The notes under the pieces are model-generated. The model saw nothing but the letters and a program-made list of their open reading frames with translations. It was not told the origin of the DNA and did no database searches. The position numbers and the translations under genes were made by a program. Positions 7,648 to 15,645 of a DNA stretch of 34,220 bases are shown in pieces (within the stretch, counting starts at the first letter, position 1; each line of letters opens with the position of its first letter). Location: the NCBI GenBank assembly GCA_946887025.1, contig CAMPJY010000009.1:1-34220 (forward strand), written 5' to 3'. This DNA comes from an uncultured Salinimicrobium sp. GTDB lineage: Bacteria; Bacteroidota; Bacteroidia; Flavobacteriales; Flavobacteriaceae.

Positions 7648-9666
7648 ATGGCCAAAGAGCAACCTAAAAAGAATATGGAACCCAAAAAACCGAAGTTCAG
7701 TGCTTACTGGATTTACGGTGCGATAATTTTTATTTTTCTGGCTATCCAGATCTTCAGCGGAGGTGGGTTCAATGAACCCGCCAAGACAAACCCCACAGAA
7801 TTCCTGAGCTTCCTTAGAGAAGGGGATGTGAAAAAACTGGTGATCGTCAACCGCAGTGAAGGCCGGGTGTTTTTAACCGAGGAGGCTAAAGCCAAGGACA
7901 TACACAAAAAAACAACGGAAGCCGAGCTTTTCCCATCGCCCGACACTCCCGATTATACTTTCAAATTCGGAGATCTTCAGAACCTGGAGAATAAGATTAC
8001 GGAAGTAAAGGAAACCACCGGGGTCGAGGCCCCGGTGGAGTTTCAGGTGGAACAGAATGTATGGGGGGATATCCTTCTGACATTGCTTCCGTTTATCCTG
8101 ATCATTGGGATCTGGATCTTCATCATGCGAAGAATGAGCGGGGGTGCCGGAGGCGGTGCAGGAGGTCAGATCTTCAACATTGGAAAATCAAAGGCGAAAC
8201 TCTTCGACCAGAATACAGATGTAAAGACCACCTTTAAAGATGTGGCAGGACTCGAGGGTGCCAAGGAGGAGATCCAGGAGATAGTTGACTTCCTTAAGAA
8301 CCCTGAAAAATATACCACCCTTGGGGGAAAGATTCCAAAAGGTGCCTTGCTGGTAGGACCTCCGGGAACAGGTAAAACCCTTCTTGCCAAGGCGGTTGCA
8401 GGGGAAGCCAAAGTACCATTCTTTTCACTTTCCGGGTCTGATTTCGTGGAAATGTTCGTAGGAGTAGGAGCCTCAAGGGTGCGGGACCTGTTTAAACAGG
8501 CCAAGGAAAAGTCACCTGCCATCATATTCATCGATGAGATTGACGCCATAGGTCGTGCACGTGGGAAGAGTAACTTCTCGGGATCCAATGACGAACGTGA
8601 GAATACACTGAACCAGCTTCTGACAGAAATGGATGGTTTTGGGACCAATACGAATGTAATTGTACTGGCTGCTACCAACAGGGCGGATGTTCTTGACAAG
8701 GCGCTGATGAGGGCTGGTCGTTTCGATCGTCAGATCTATGTGGACCTGCCGGATGTCAGGGAAAGAAAAGAGATTTTCGAAGTACACCTTCGCCCCCTTA
8801 AAAAGGTGGCAGATGAGCTGGATACTGAATTCATGGCAAAACAAACTCCAGGTTTCTCCGGAGCTGATATTGCCAACGTCTGTAATGAAGCTGCCCTGAT
8901 TGCTGCCCGAAAAGGGAAGCAGGCCGTAGGGAAACAGGATTTCCTGGATGCCGTTGACAGAATAGTCGGGGGACTTGAAAAGAAAAACAAGATCATCACC
9001 CCTGAAGAGAAAAAAGCCATCGCCTTCCACGAAGCAGGCCACGCTACCATCAGCTGGATCCTGGAGCATGCTGCGCCTTTGGTGAAAGTTACCATAGTTC
9101 CAAGGGGACAATCCCTGGGAGCTGCCTGGTACCTTCCAGAAGAACGGCTGATTGTGAGACCGGATCAGATGCTGGATGAAATGTGTGCCGCCCTGGGGGG
9201 TCGTGCCGCAGAAAAAGTGATGTTCGACCAGATTTCAACAGGAGCGCTTAGCGACCTGGAAAAGGTTACGAAACAAGCCAGAGCCATGGTCACTATCTAT
9301 GGACTGAACCCGAAGGTTGGAAACCTTACCTATTATGATTCCACAGGTCAGAGTGAGTACAACTTCACCAAGCCATACAGTGAAAAGACCTCAGAGCTTA
9401 TAGACAAAGAGATTTCAAACCTGATTGAGGAGCAGTACCAGCGGGCGATTCACCTCCTGGAAAGCCATAAGGACAAGCTTACGCAGCTGGCGGAGATCCT
9501 TCTTGAGAAAGAAGTCATCTTCAAGGACAACCTGGAAGAAATTTTCGGAAAACGTCCTTTTAAATCCAGGGATGAAATTCTCAATGGAACCCTTCTCAAG
9601 AATGAATCCCCTGTGCTGGGTGAAACCGATTCTGAGGAGAACCTTCCAAAGACTGCTGAATCTTAA
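7648..9666 (+). CDS. ftsH: ATP-dependent zinc metalloprotease FtsH
   Basis: A hexameric membrane-anchored AAA+ protease of 672 residues that extracts and degrades membrane and short-lived soluble proteins. Two membrane segments (about 16-37 and 133-154) flank a periplasmic domain. A Gly-rich linker precedes the AAA module with Walker A GPPGTGKT, Walker [12 protein letters not shown] and the second region of homology ending in RAGRFDRQ. The peptidase domain has the zinc motif HEAGH. The tail is Glu-rich. It follows rsfS closely and precedes a LUD gene with its own promoter. Its place beside cdsA and psd is notable because FtsH in other bacteria controls lipid A and membrane lipid balance; a functional link here is inference. 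Confidence 0.97.
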   Translation: MAKEQPKKNMEPKKPKFSAYWIYGAIIFIFLAIQIFSGGGFNEPAKTNPTEFLSFLREGDVKKLVIVNRSEGRVFLTEEAKAKDIHKKTTEAELFPSPDTPDYTFKFGDLQNLENKITEVKETTGVEAPVEFQVEQNVWGDILLTLLPFILIIGIWIFIMRRMSGGAGGGAGGQIFNIGKSKAKLFDQNTDVKTTFKDVAGLEGAKEEIQEIVDFLKNPEKYTTLGGKIPKGALLVGPPGTGKTLLAKAVAGEAKVPFFSLSGSDFVEMFVGVGASRVRDLFKQAKEKSPAIIFIDEIDAIGRARGKSNFSGSNDERENTLNQLLTEMDGFGTNTNVIVLAATNRADVLDKALMRAGRFDRQIYVDLPDVRERKEIFEVHLRPLKKVADELDTEFMAKQTPGFSGADIANVCNEAALIAARKGKQAVGKQDFLDAVDRIVGGLEKKNKIITPEEKKAIAFHEAGHATISWILEHAAPLVKVTIVPRGQSLGAAWYLPEERLIVRPDQMLDEMCAALGGRAAEKVMFDQISTGALSDLEKVTKQARAMVTIYGLNPKVGNLTYYDSTGQSEYNFTKPYSEKTSELIDKEISNLIEEQYQRAIHLLESHKDKLTQLAEILLEKEVIFKDNLEEIFGKRPFKSRDEILNGTLLKNESPVLGETDSEENLPKTAES

Positions 9667-9704
9667 GAGCAGCCCCTTTTAGTCTGGGGAAAAATATTTT
9701 ATTT

Positions 9705-9762
9705 AACCGGTAAAAAATCTTAATTTAAATAGCGTATAAGTTAAGATTTTTTACCTTTGGTT
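9705..9762. promoter_or_regulatory. 15-bp perfect inverted repeat overlapping the LUD promoter
   Basis: GGTAAAAAATCTTAA at 9709-9723 is the exact reverse complement of 9741-9755, with a 17-nt AT-rich centre. AACC at 9705-9708 and GGTT at 9759-9762 can add four more pairs across a 3-nt bulge. The right arm overlaps an exact -7 box, TACCTTTG (9752-9759). The AT-rich stem, with its T-run inside the arm and not after it, does not fit an intrinsic terminator well; an operator or a structured DNA site is more likely. The ftsH stop is at 9664-9666. Confidence 0.65.
9752..9759 (+). promoter_or_regulatory. -7 promoter box of the LUD-cdsA-psd genes
   Basis: TACCTTTG is an exact TAnnTTTG match. The predicted start is about 9763, giving a leader of about 34 nt before the ATG at 9797. 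It lies inside the right arm of the inverted repeat at 9705-9762, so a protein bound to that repeat would block it. Confidence 0.55.
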
Positions 9763-9796
9763 AAAATGCCACCTTGCGTAATACCTAATACCCTAT

Positions 9797-10408
9797 ATGA
9801 GTCTATTTAGAAACTTCTTAAACCCTAAATCTAAATCAGACAAAGGTCAGGATAAGCCGGAAACTTCTGACCGTAGCAAATATATGCCAGATGTAAAATT
9901 ACCCACCGATGAGCGATTCATGCTCAACTTCAAAAATAATGGGGGTAAATTTCTTTACTGCGAGTCAGATAATGAGATCATGGATGTTTTTGACAACATC
10001 CTGCTTGAAAATGACTGGTATGAAAAGAAGGCTTGTTGCTTTGATTCGAATTTACGGGAAAAATTTGCCGATTATAATCTGGAGTTCACCAAGGCGGGCG
10101 ATGCGCCCTTCTTTCTGAGCACCTGTGAATACCTGATTGCCAACGATGGATCCATTCTCATCTCTTCCAACCAGATCAAGGAGAAGAAGTTAACGGAACT
10201 CCCTTATAATTTTGTTATTCTCGCATCCACAAGCCAGCTGGTCGACGCCATTGGGGAAGGATTACGCGGGATTAAATTCAAGAATAAAGACAGGATACCC
10301 TCTAATATTACCACGATCAAAAACTTCGAAAATAACAAGGAAGGTGACTTCATGAGTTATGGAAGTAGCACAAAAAACCTATATTTGCTGCTTCTCGAAG
10401 ATCTGTAA
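9797..10408 (+). CDS. LUD-domain protein (LutC/YkgG-like)
   Basis: A 203-residue cytoplasmic protein with a single LUD (lactate utilisation) domain, seen in the segments GKFLYCESDNEIMDVFDNIL, FFLSTCEYLIANDGSILISS and LPYNFVILASTSQLVDAI. The first 30 residues are Lys/Ser-rich and probably disordered. True LutC works with the iron-sulfur proteins LutA and LutB, neither of which is here, so a role in lactate oxidation is doubtful. Instead it lies 1 bp upstream of cdsA, behind a promoter with a strong inverted repeat, and after ftsH. I recall this gene order from flavobacteria. Function unknown beyond the domain name. Confidence 0.8.
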   Translation: MSLFRNFLNPKSKSDKGQDKPETSDRSKYMPDVKLPTDERFMLNFKNNGGKFLYCESDNEIMDVFDNILLENDWYEKKACCFDSNLREKFADYNLEFTKAGDAPFFLSTCEYLIANDGSILISSNQIKEKKLTELPYNFVILASTSQLVDAIGEGLRGIKFKNKDRIPSNITTIKNFENNKEGDFMSYGSSTKNLYLLLLEDL

Positions 10409-10409
10409 G

Positions 10410-11213
10410 ATGAAGGAAAATATTATTAGGGCTTTATCAGGTGTCATGTATGTTTCTATTCTTGTAGTTTCCATTTTTGCATCTGAATTCGCCTTCACCT
10501 CCCTCTTCCTTTTATTCGGTTTCATCTGCCTTTACGAATTACAGCGACTCCTGCATTTAACGAGTTATATGGGTTATGTGTTGCTGGTAGGCCTCTTTTA
10601 TATTTTCAGTTACGCCCGCCTCTATCCTTATGGAACGCAGGCCCTGCTGCTGATCACCATTTTCGTGAATCTTTTCCTGGTGAAGGACCTTCTGCTGGTC
10701 CACAAGATTCCTGTTTTCGAGAAAAAGAAATACGTGATCATTATTTTCTACCTGATCTCCTCCCTTATCTTTTTAACCCTTATCCCCAGCCATACCGGCG
10801 ATTTCACGCCTGAACTCGTCATCGGGATCTTCAGCCTTATTTGGATTAACGATACTTTTGCTTACCTTGTAGGAAAGAACTTTGGACGGCGAAAACTCTT
10901 TGAACGCATCTCCCCGAAAAAGACGGTGGAGGGCTTTCTGGGAGGGGTGATATTTACAATTATCGGAGCTTATGCAGCCTTCCTGCTGACAGGACTTCTG
11001 GATCTGAAAACCTGGATGGGTCTGGCAATCATTATGAGCATTTTCGGGACGCTTGGCGATCTGATCCAGTCCAAGTTCAAGAGGCAGGCCGGGGTAAAGG
11101 ATAGCGGAAGACTGATGCCCGGTCATGGGGGCTTGTTCGACAGGCTGGATAGTATTATTTTTGCAAGCCCTTTTGTTTACGCTTATTTACAACTTTTGAC
11201 ATATGTTCCATAA
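10410..11213 (+). CDS. cdsA: Phosphatidate cytidylyltransferase
   Basis: An integral membrane enzyme making CDP-diacylglycerol from phosphatidate and CTP, the branch point for all phospholipids. The 267-residue protein has about eight hydrophobic segments and ends with the family signature SKFKRQAGVKDSGRLMPGHG followed by GLFDRLDS. The start at 10410 lies 1 bp after the LUD stop; a longer in-frame ATG would begin inside that gene and add non-family sequence. It overlaps psd by 11 bp. CdsA then Psd in one transcript covers the path to phosphatidylethanolamine apart from PssA, which is elsewhere. Confidence 0.95.
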   Translation: MKENIIRALSGVMYVSILVVSIFASEFAFTSLFLLFGFICLYELQRLLHLTSYMGYVLLVGLFYIFSYARLYPYGTQALLLITIFVNLFLVKDLLLVHKIPVFEKKKYVIIIFYLISSLIFLTLIPSHTGDFTPELVIGIFSLIWINDTFAYLVGKNFGRRKLFERISPKKTVEGFLGGVIFTIIGAYAAFLLTGLLDLKTWMGLAIIMSIFGTLGDLIQSKFKRQAGVKDSGRLMPGHGGLFDRLDSIIFASPFVYAYLQLLTYVP

Positions 11214-11868
11214 AGAAGGATACAGAATAATGGCCGTGGCAATGATCCTGCTGATCATTGTAAACCTCGCTGCAGATGCGTTTATTTATACGGAATGGAT
11301 CAGACTGGTGATCTTTTTCGGCACGGTACTGCTCTTCCTTCTGATCATTCAGTTCTTCAGGAATCCAAAGCGGAATACAGAACACAATGACGCCCATATT
11401 GTCGCCCCGGTGGACGGGAAAGTGGTTGTCATAGAAGAAGTCTATGAACCCGAATACTTCAAGGACCAGCGACTCATGGTTTCCGTTTTCATGTCGCCGA
11501 TCAACGTTCATGTGACCCGTCACCCGGTTTCGGGTTCTGTAAAATACAGCAAATACCATCCGGGGAAATATCTGGTGGCCTGGCATCCGAAATCCAGCGA
11601 GGAAAACGAACGTACTACGGTGGTAGTTGAGAATGAGGTTGCAGGAGAGATCCTGTACCGCCAGATTGCAGGGGCCATGGCAAAGCGAATCGTCAACTAC
11701 GCGAAAGTGGGAGACCAGGTGGTTCAGGGGAGCGACAGCGGATTCATTAAATTTGGATCAAGGGTCGATGTTTATCTTCCACTGAAGGCGGATGTAAAGG
11801 TAAAACTGAATCAGAAGGTGAAAGGGGGAGTAAGCATCATAGCCGACATTGCTGAAGACGAAGAATAA
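11203..11868 (+). CDS. psd: Phosphatidylserine decarboxylase (small archaeal-type)
   Basis: Converts phosphatidylserine to phosphatidylethanolamine at the inner membrane. At 221 residues it belongs to the short Psd group. Two hydrophobic segments open the protein, followed by IVAPVDGKVV, INVHVTRHPVSG and the self-cleavage site in GFIKFGSRVD, where cleavage between Gly and Ser makes the pyruvoyl group. Its start overlaps the end of cdsA by 11 bp, and its stop overlaps the next start by one base (TAATG), so translation of the three genes is probably coupled. Confidence 0.94.
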   Translation: MFHKEGYRIMAVAMILLIIVNLAADAFIYTEWIRLVIFFGTVLLFLLIIQFFRNPKRNTEHNDAHIVAPVDGKVVVIEEVYEPEYFKDQRLMVSVFMSPINVHVTRHPVSGSVKYSKYHPGKYLVAWHPKSSEENERTTVVVENEVAGEILYRQIAGAMAKRIVNYAKVGDQVVQGSDSGFIKFGSRVDVYLPLKADVKVKLNQKVKGGVSIIADIAEDEE

Positions 11869-12137
11869 TGACAGAAGAGGAAAAAATCGACCTGGAATTC
11901 CAACAAGCCTATGAAAAGGCGAGCAGAACCTCCCAAAAGTTCCCCCAGGACATCATGCTGCTGTTTTACGCTTATTACAAGCAGGCAACTGAGACAAGTG
12001 GCATCTATACCCCCTCAGGCGAATTGGACGTAAGGAGCGCCTTTAAATTGAATGCCCTGCTGCAGGTGAAAGGCCTAAGTGTTCTTGAGGCAAAAATCAA
12101 ATACATAGAGCTGGTACAGAAATATATTAAGGATTAG
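11868..12137 (+). CDS. Acyl-CoA-binding protein
   Basis: An 89-residue four-helix protein that holds long-chain acyl-CoA esters in the cytoplasm. The family segments are present: FQQAYEKASR near the start, FPQDIMLLFYAYYKQAT in the middle (the LY.YYKQAT-type signature), and AKIKYIELVQKYIKD at the end. Its central part, with TPSGELDVRSAFKLNALLQV, is less like the eukaryotic GD..RPG..D..GKAKWDAW version. It is last in the LUD-cdsA-psd run and may supply or buffer acyl-CoA for lipid synthesis. About 100 bp downstream there is a strong terminator. Confidence 0.9.
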   Translation: MTEEEKIDLEFQQAYEKASRTSQKFPQDIMLLFYAYYKQATETSGIYTPSGELDVRSAFKLNALLQVKGLSVLEAKIKYIELVQKYIKD

Positions 12138-12187
12138 CGCAAGCCGGAGGATATTCCCAGATGGGTGTTGCATAAAATTTATAGGTG

Positions 12188-12334
12188 TCCCCCCTCCGGG
12201 CTCAGGTGTAGGGGGATGCGTTTCTACAAAGATTAAACCCTTCCAGGGTTTTTTTTACCTCAAAGAAGGATATTTGGTGGCGGTCGCCATGTTTTCTACA
12301 AAGATTTTGAATGCTGGACGAAGTCTCGTCCAGC
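12188..12334. repeat. Hairpin module with two TTTCTACAAAGATT leads
   Basis: The gap between the acyl-CoA-binding gene and valS holds several dyads. TCCCCC (12188-12193) pairs with GGGGGA (12211-12216). TTTCTACAAAGATT occurs at 12221-12234, directly before the terminator hairpin, and again at 12293-12306. TGGCG/CGCCA around GT lies at 12278-12289. GCTGGACGA/TCGTCCAGC around AGTC lies at 12313-12334. The two copies of the lead are each followed by a different hairpin. Confidence 0.7.
12235..12256 (+). terminator. Intrinsic terminator after the acyl-CoA-binding gene
   Basis: AAACCCT (12235-12241), a 3-nt TCC loop, AGGGTTT (12245-12251), then T residues to 12256. The stem is perfect and the T-run follows directly. 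The matching A-run on the other side is short, so it works best on the plus strand. Confidence 0.8.
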
Positions 12335-12345
12335 AACCCATTTTC

Positions 12346-14982
12346 CTAGCCTTCCAAGGCTTTAAGGCTGGCATGAATGGCTTCAATCTTAGCCTCCGCA
12401 TCCTTCTTCTTGTTCCTCTCCAGCTCCACCACCTTTTCAGGGGCGCTGTTTACAAAACGCTCATTCGACAGCTTTTTATCTACGGAACGAAGGAATCCTT
12501 CATTGTAGTTCAGTTCCTCCAGAAGCTTGGCTTTTTCCGCCTCCACATCGATATTCCCTGCTACGGGAATGAAATATTCATTGGCCTTGACCCTAAAGGA
12601 CAGGGCGCCCTGTACCTGCTGATCAGCTTCAGTAAAAGAAGACAGGTTACCCAGTTTTATAATTAGCGGATTAAATATGGTGGAACTACCCACTTCACTG
12701 TTCAACACCTGAAGTTTGATCTGGTCCTTGAAGGGGATATTGTTCTTTTTCCTGATAGCCCGGATCCCGGAAATCACTTCAGAAGCAATACTGAATTCCT
12801 CAATAAGCTGCTGGTTCTCCTCCCCTGGCTTGGGCCAGTTTGCTATTATTAATGCTTCTTCCGGAGTACGCTCCTTCAGCTGCTGCCAGATCTCCTCAGA
12901 AACAAAAGGCACGAAAGGATGTAGGATAACAAGATTATCCTCCAGTATTGAAACCACTTCCTTATAAGTCTTTGCATCAATTGGGGCGCCATAGGCTGGT
13001 TTTACAAGCTCCAGAAACCAGGAACAGTAGTCATCCCAGATAAGTTTGTAAGTCGCCATTAAAGCATCGCTCATGCGATACTTGCTGTATTGCTCATCAA
13101 TTTCCTTGAGGGACTGGCTGAATTTCGCCCGGTACCATTCCACCGCGAGCCTTGAAGATTCCGGCTGAGGGATGTCCTCAGAGATCTCCCAGGATTTGAT
13201 CAGTTTATATGAGTTCCAGATCTTGTTGACAAAGGCACTCCCCTGCTTGCAGAGATCCTCGTCGAACATCAGATCATTCCCTGCAGGGGAACTTAAAAGC
13301 ATTCCTACTCTTACTCCATCTGCTCCATACTGGGAGATCAGGTCAAGCGGATCCGGGGAATTCCCCAGAGACTTTGACATCTTGCGTCGCTGTTTATCCC
13401 GAACAATCCCGGTGAGGTATACATTGGTGAAAGGCTTCTCGCCCCTGTATTCATAACCTGCAATGATCATCCTGGCTACCCAGAAGAAAAGAATCTCAGG
13501 CGCTGTTACCAGATCATTGGTTGGATAATAATAATTGATCTCCATATTATCCGGTTCCAGAATCCCATTGAACACGGAGATAGGCCATAACCAGGAAGAG
13601 AACCAGGTGTCCAGGGCATCTTTGTCCTGCGTCAGATCAGCAGGATCCAGGGAAGAATTCCCGGATTTCTCTCTTGCAAGTTCCAGGGCCTCTTCCCTGG
13701 TTTCAGCAACAACAAAGTCCTCCTTTACGTCCCCATAGTAAAAAGCAGGGATCTGCTGGCCCCAGATCAACTGGCGGGAAATATTCCAATCCCGCACATT
13801 TTCCATCCAATGCCTATAGGTATTGATGAATTTGTCGGGAACCAGGTTCACTTCCCTTTCGAGAACAGCATCAAGGGCGGGCTGCGCCAGGTCCTTCATC
13901 TTAAGGAACCATTGGTCGCTGAGTTTTGGTTCAATTACAGCCCCGGTCCTTTCACTGGTACCTACCTTGTTTAGGTGCTCTTCGGTTTTAACGAGAATCC
14001 CTAAACCTTCAAGTTCCTTGACAATTTCTTCCCTTGCCTTGAAGCGGTCCATCCCCTGGAAATGCATTCCAAAGGAATTCAGGCTTGCGTCATCATTAAG
14101 AATATCGACAACCTCCAGCCCATGTTTATCTCCCAGCACCTTATCGTTTTCGTCGTGGGCAGGGGTAACTTTCAGGCATCCTGTCCCAAATTCCATATCC
14201 ACATACTCATCCTCAATAATAGGCACCACCCGATTCACGATAGGTACTATGGCCTTTTTACTTTTTAAATGAGTAAAACGGTCATCATTTGGATTGATAC
14301 ATATTCCGGTATCCCCTAAGATGGTCTCCGGTCTGGTTGTGGCGATAGTGAGGGTTTCGTCACTGCCTTCTATTTTATATTTCAGGTAATACAGCTTCCC
14401 CTGACGTTCTTGATACACCACTTCTTCGTCAGAAAGGGTGGTTTTGGCTTCAGGATCCCAGTTTACCATCCTATAGCCCCTATAAATCATGCCTTTATTG
14501 TAAAGATCCACAAAAACCCTTATCACCGAGGCAGACATCTTGTCATCCATGGTGAATTTAGTACGCTCCCAATCGCAGGAAGCTCCTAATTTCTTGAGCT
14601 GCTCCAAAATGATCCCCCCGTGTTTGTGGGTCCATTCCCAGGCATGCTCAAGGAATTCCTCTCTGGTAAGCTCATTTTTATCTATCCCCTCCTGTTTCAG
14701 CTTGGCAACCACCTTTGCTTCGGTAGCAATGGAAGCATGGTCAGTCCCCGGGACCCAGCAGGCGTTGAATCCCTGTAGGCGGGCCCTTCGGATAAGCACA
14801 TCCTGAATGGTATTGTTGAGCATGTGCCCCATATGCAGGACCCCAGTTACATTAGGTGGAGGAATAACGATGGTATAGGGCTCCCTTTCATCCACTTCGG
14901 AATGAAAATATCCATGCTCCATCCAGTAATTATACCATTTATTTTCAGTAACTTGAGGGATATAACTTGATTCTGCTGACAT
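12346..14982 (-). CDS. valS: Valine--tRNA ligase
   Basis: Class I aminoacyl-tRNA synthetase charging tRNA-Val, 878 residues, the normal length. The HIGH-type motif is PPPNVTGVLHMGHML, the KMSKS loop is KMSKSLGNSPDP, and the editing domain contains TIATTRPETILGD. The C-terminal part is a Lys/Glu-rich coiled coil (EKAKLLEELNYNEGFLRSVD) typical of ValS and absent from IleRS. It starts at 14982 behind a complete promoter, is divergent from the DUF1573 gene, and converges on the acyl-CoA-binding gene. Confidence 0.97.
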   Translation of the reverse strand: MSAESSYIPQVTENKWYNYWMEHGYFHSEVDEREPYTIVIPPPNVTGVLHMGHMLNNTIQDVLIRRARLQGFNACWVPGTDHASIATEAKVVAKLKQEGIDKNELTREEFLEHAWEWTHKHGGIILEQLKKLGASCDWERTKFTMDDKMSASVIRVFVDLYNKGMIYRGYRMVNWDPEAKTTLSDEEVVYQERQGKLYYLKYKIEGSDETLTIATTRPETILGDTGICINPNDDRFTHLKSKKAIVPIVNRVVPIIEDEYVDMEFGTGCLKVTPAHDENDKVLGDKHGLEVVDILNDDASLNSFGMHFQGMDRFKAREEIVKELEGLGILVKTEEHLNKVGTSERTGAVIEPKLSDQWFLKMKDLAQPALDAVLEREVNLVPDKFINTYRHWMENVRDWNISRQLIWGQQIPAFYYGDVKEDFVVAETREEALELAREKSGNSSLDPADLTQDKDALDTWFSSWLWPISVFNGILEPDNMEINYYYPTNDLVTAPEILFFWVARMIIAGYEYRGEKPFTNVYLTGIVRDKQRRKMSKSLGNSPDPLDLISQYGADGVRVGMLLSSPAGNDLMFDEDLCKQGSAFVNKIWNSYKLIKSWEISEDIPQPESSRLAVEWYRAKFSQSLKEIDEQYSKYRMSDALMATYKLIWDDYCSWFLELVKPAYGAPIDAKTYKEVVSILEDNLVILHPFVPFVSEEIWQQLKERTPEEALIIANWPKPGEENQQLIEEFSIASEVISGIRAIRKKNNIPFKDQIKLQVLNSEVGSSTIFNPLIIKLGNLSSFTEADQQVQGALSFRVKANEYFIPVAGNIDVEAEKAKLLEELNYNEGFLRSVDKKLSNERFVNSAPEKVVELERNKKKDAEAKIEAIHASLKALEG

Positions 14983-15008
14983 GCTTTGGTGCGGTTTTTG
15001 AATAACTG

Positions 15009-15040
15009 CAAAATTAAAACTTCAGGATTAATATGGGCAA
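15009..15040 (-). promoter_or_regulatory. valS promoter
   Basis: On the minus strand, TTG (15040-15038), a 21-nt spacer and TAATTTTG (15016-15009) give a full match to the Bacteroidota -33/-7 pattern. The predicted start is about 15005, with a leader of about 22 nt before the ATG at 14982. I see no T-box or attenuator in this short leader. Confidence 0.65.
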
Positions 15041-15060
15041 TGAATTGGAAACTATTTAAC

Positions 15061-15090
15061 TTGTGTATTTAACTAAAGCTTTTATCTTTA
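15061..15090 (+). promoter_or_regulatory. Promoter of the DUF1573 gene
   Basis: TTG at 15061-15063, a 19-nt spacer and TATCTTTA at 15083-15090, which differs from TAnnTTTG only at the last base. The predicted start is near 15094, about 20 nt before the ATG at 15114. Confidence 0.45.
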
Positions 15091-15113
15091 CCAATCCTGT
15101 AAATCTAAAGACC

Positions 15114-15476
15114 ATGAGAAATTTTGTAATGGCCATTTTCCTTTTTGTCGGTATTGCGGTACACGCACAGGCAAAAATGGAATTTAAATCAGAAGTTATA
15201 GATTATGGCGAGATCCAGAAAGGGAGCGACGGCCTGCGGACTTTTGAATTCACCAATACCGGGGATGCCCCGCTGGAAATAACCAGAGTGAGTTCAAGTT
15301 GTGGCTGCACCGTTCCCAAGAAACCTGAGAAACCAGTAGCTCCCGGAGAAACGGGAGAGATCCAGGTGAAATATGATACCAGTATCGTAGGTCCGATAAG
15401 AAAAACGATCACCGTTTATTCCAATGCGGAGGTGCCTGCAAAATCATTAAAAATAAAAGGAAGGGTTCTGGATTAA
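15114..15476 (+). CDS. DUF1573 exported protein
   Basis: A 120-residue secreted protein with one Ig-like DUF1573 domain. The start MRNFVMAIFLFVGIAVHAQA gives a signal peptide cleaved near residue 20. The domain shows YGEIQKGSDGLRTFEFTNTG, the SSCGCTVP segment and GEIQVKYDTS, all typical of this group, which is related to ASPM/SPD-2/Hydin-type folds. The role is unknown; such proteins are very common in Bacteroidota periplasm. A longer in-frame start would remove the signal peptide from the N-terminus and lie before the predicted transcript start. It stands alone, with a strong terminator 25 bp downstream. Confidence 0.9.
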   Translation: MRNFVMAIFLFVGIAVHAQAKMEFKSEVIDYGEIQKGSDGLRTFEFTNTGDAPLEITRVSSSCGCTVPKKPEKPVAPGETGEIQVKYDTSIVGPIRKTITVYSNAEVPAKSLKIKGRVLD

Positions 15477-15501
15477 TACAATCCTGAATCCTTAAAAACA
15501 G

Positions 15502-15530
15502 CCCCTTCTGGATTACAGGAGGGGTTTTTT
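15502..15530 (+). terminator. Intrinsic terminator after the DUF1573 gene
   Basis: CCCCTTCTG (15502-15510) pairs with CAGGAGGGG (15516-15524) with one T-G wobble around the 5-nt loop GATTA, followed by six T residues. This is a well-formed plus-strand terminator. Confidence 0.85.
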
Positions 15531-15562
15531 ATTTTTGCTTACACCACTCCGAAAAATTATAC

Positions 15563-15612
15563 GGCGATCTGGAGATCGCCACTCGGAAGGTCGAAATCTG
15601 GAGATTTCGACC
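15563..15612. repeat. Two palindromes of the ATCT-GG-AGAT family
   Basis: 15563-15580 has arms GGCGATCT/AGATCGCC around GG, identical to 282-299. 15589-15612 has arms GGTCGAAATCT/AGATTTCGACC around GG. Compared with the copy at 308-331, one pair of the arm has changed on both sides (GGTCC to GGTCG, GGACC to CGACC), keeping the dyad perfect. The pair order and the spacing (8 bp) are the same as at 282-331. It lies between convergent genes, after a normal terminator. Confidence 0.85.
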
Positions 15613-15645
15613 AGCTGCTTTGCAGTTGGTTGCACGCAAAGACTT

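Noticed and set aside
8166..8699. Open frame of 177 codons on the minus strand
   Set aside because: Antisense to the FtsH AAA module, which is strongly conserved on the plus strand.
9667..9708. Intrinsic terminator directly after ftsH
   Set aside because: CCCC/GGGG near 9673-9690 forms only four pairs and is followed by A residues, so I did not call it.
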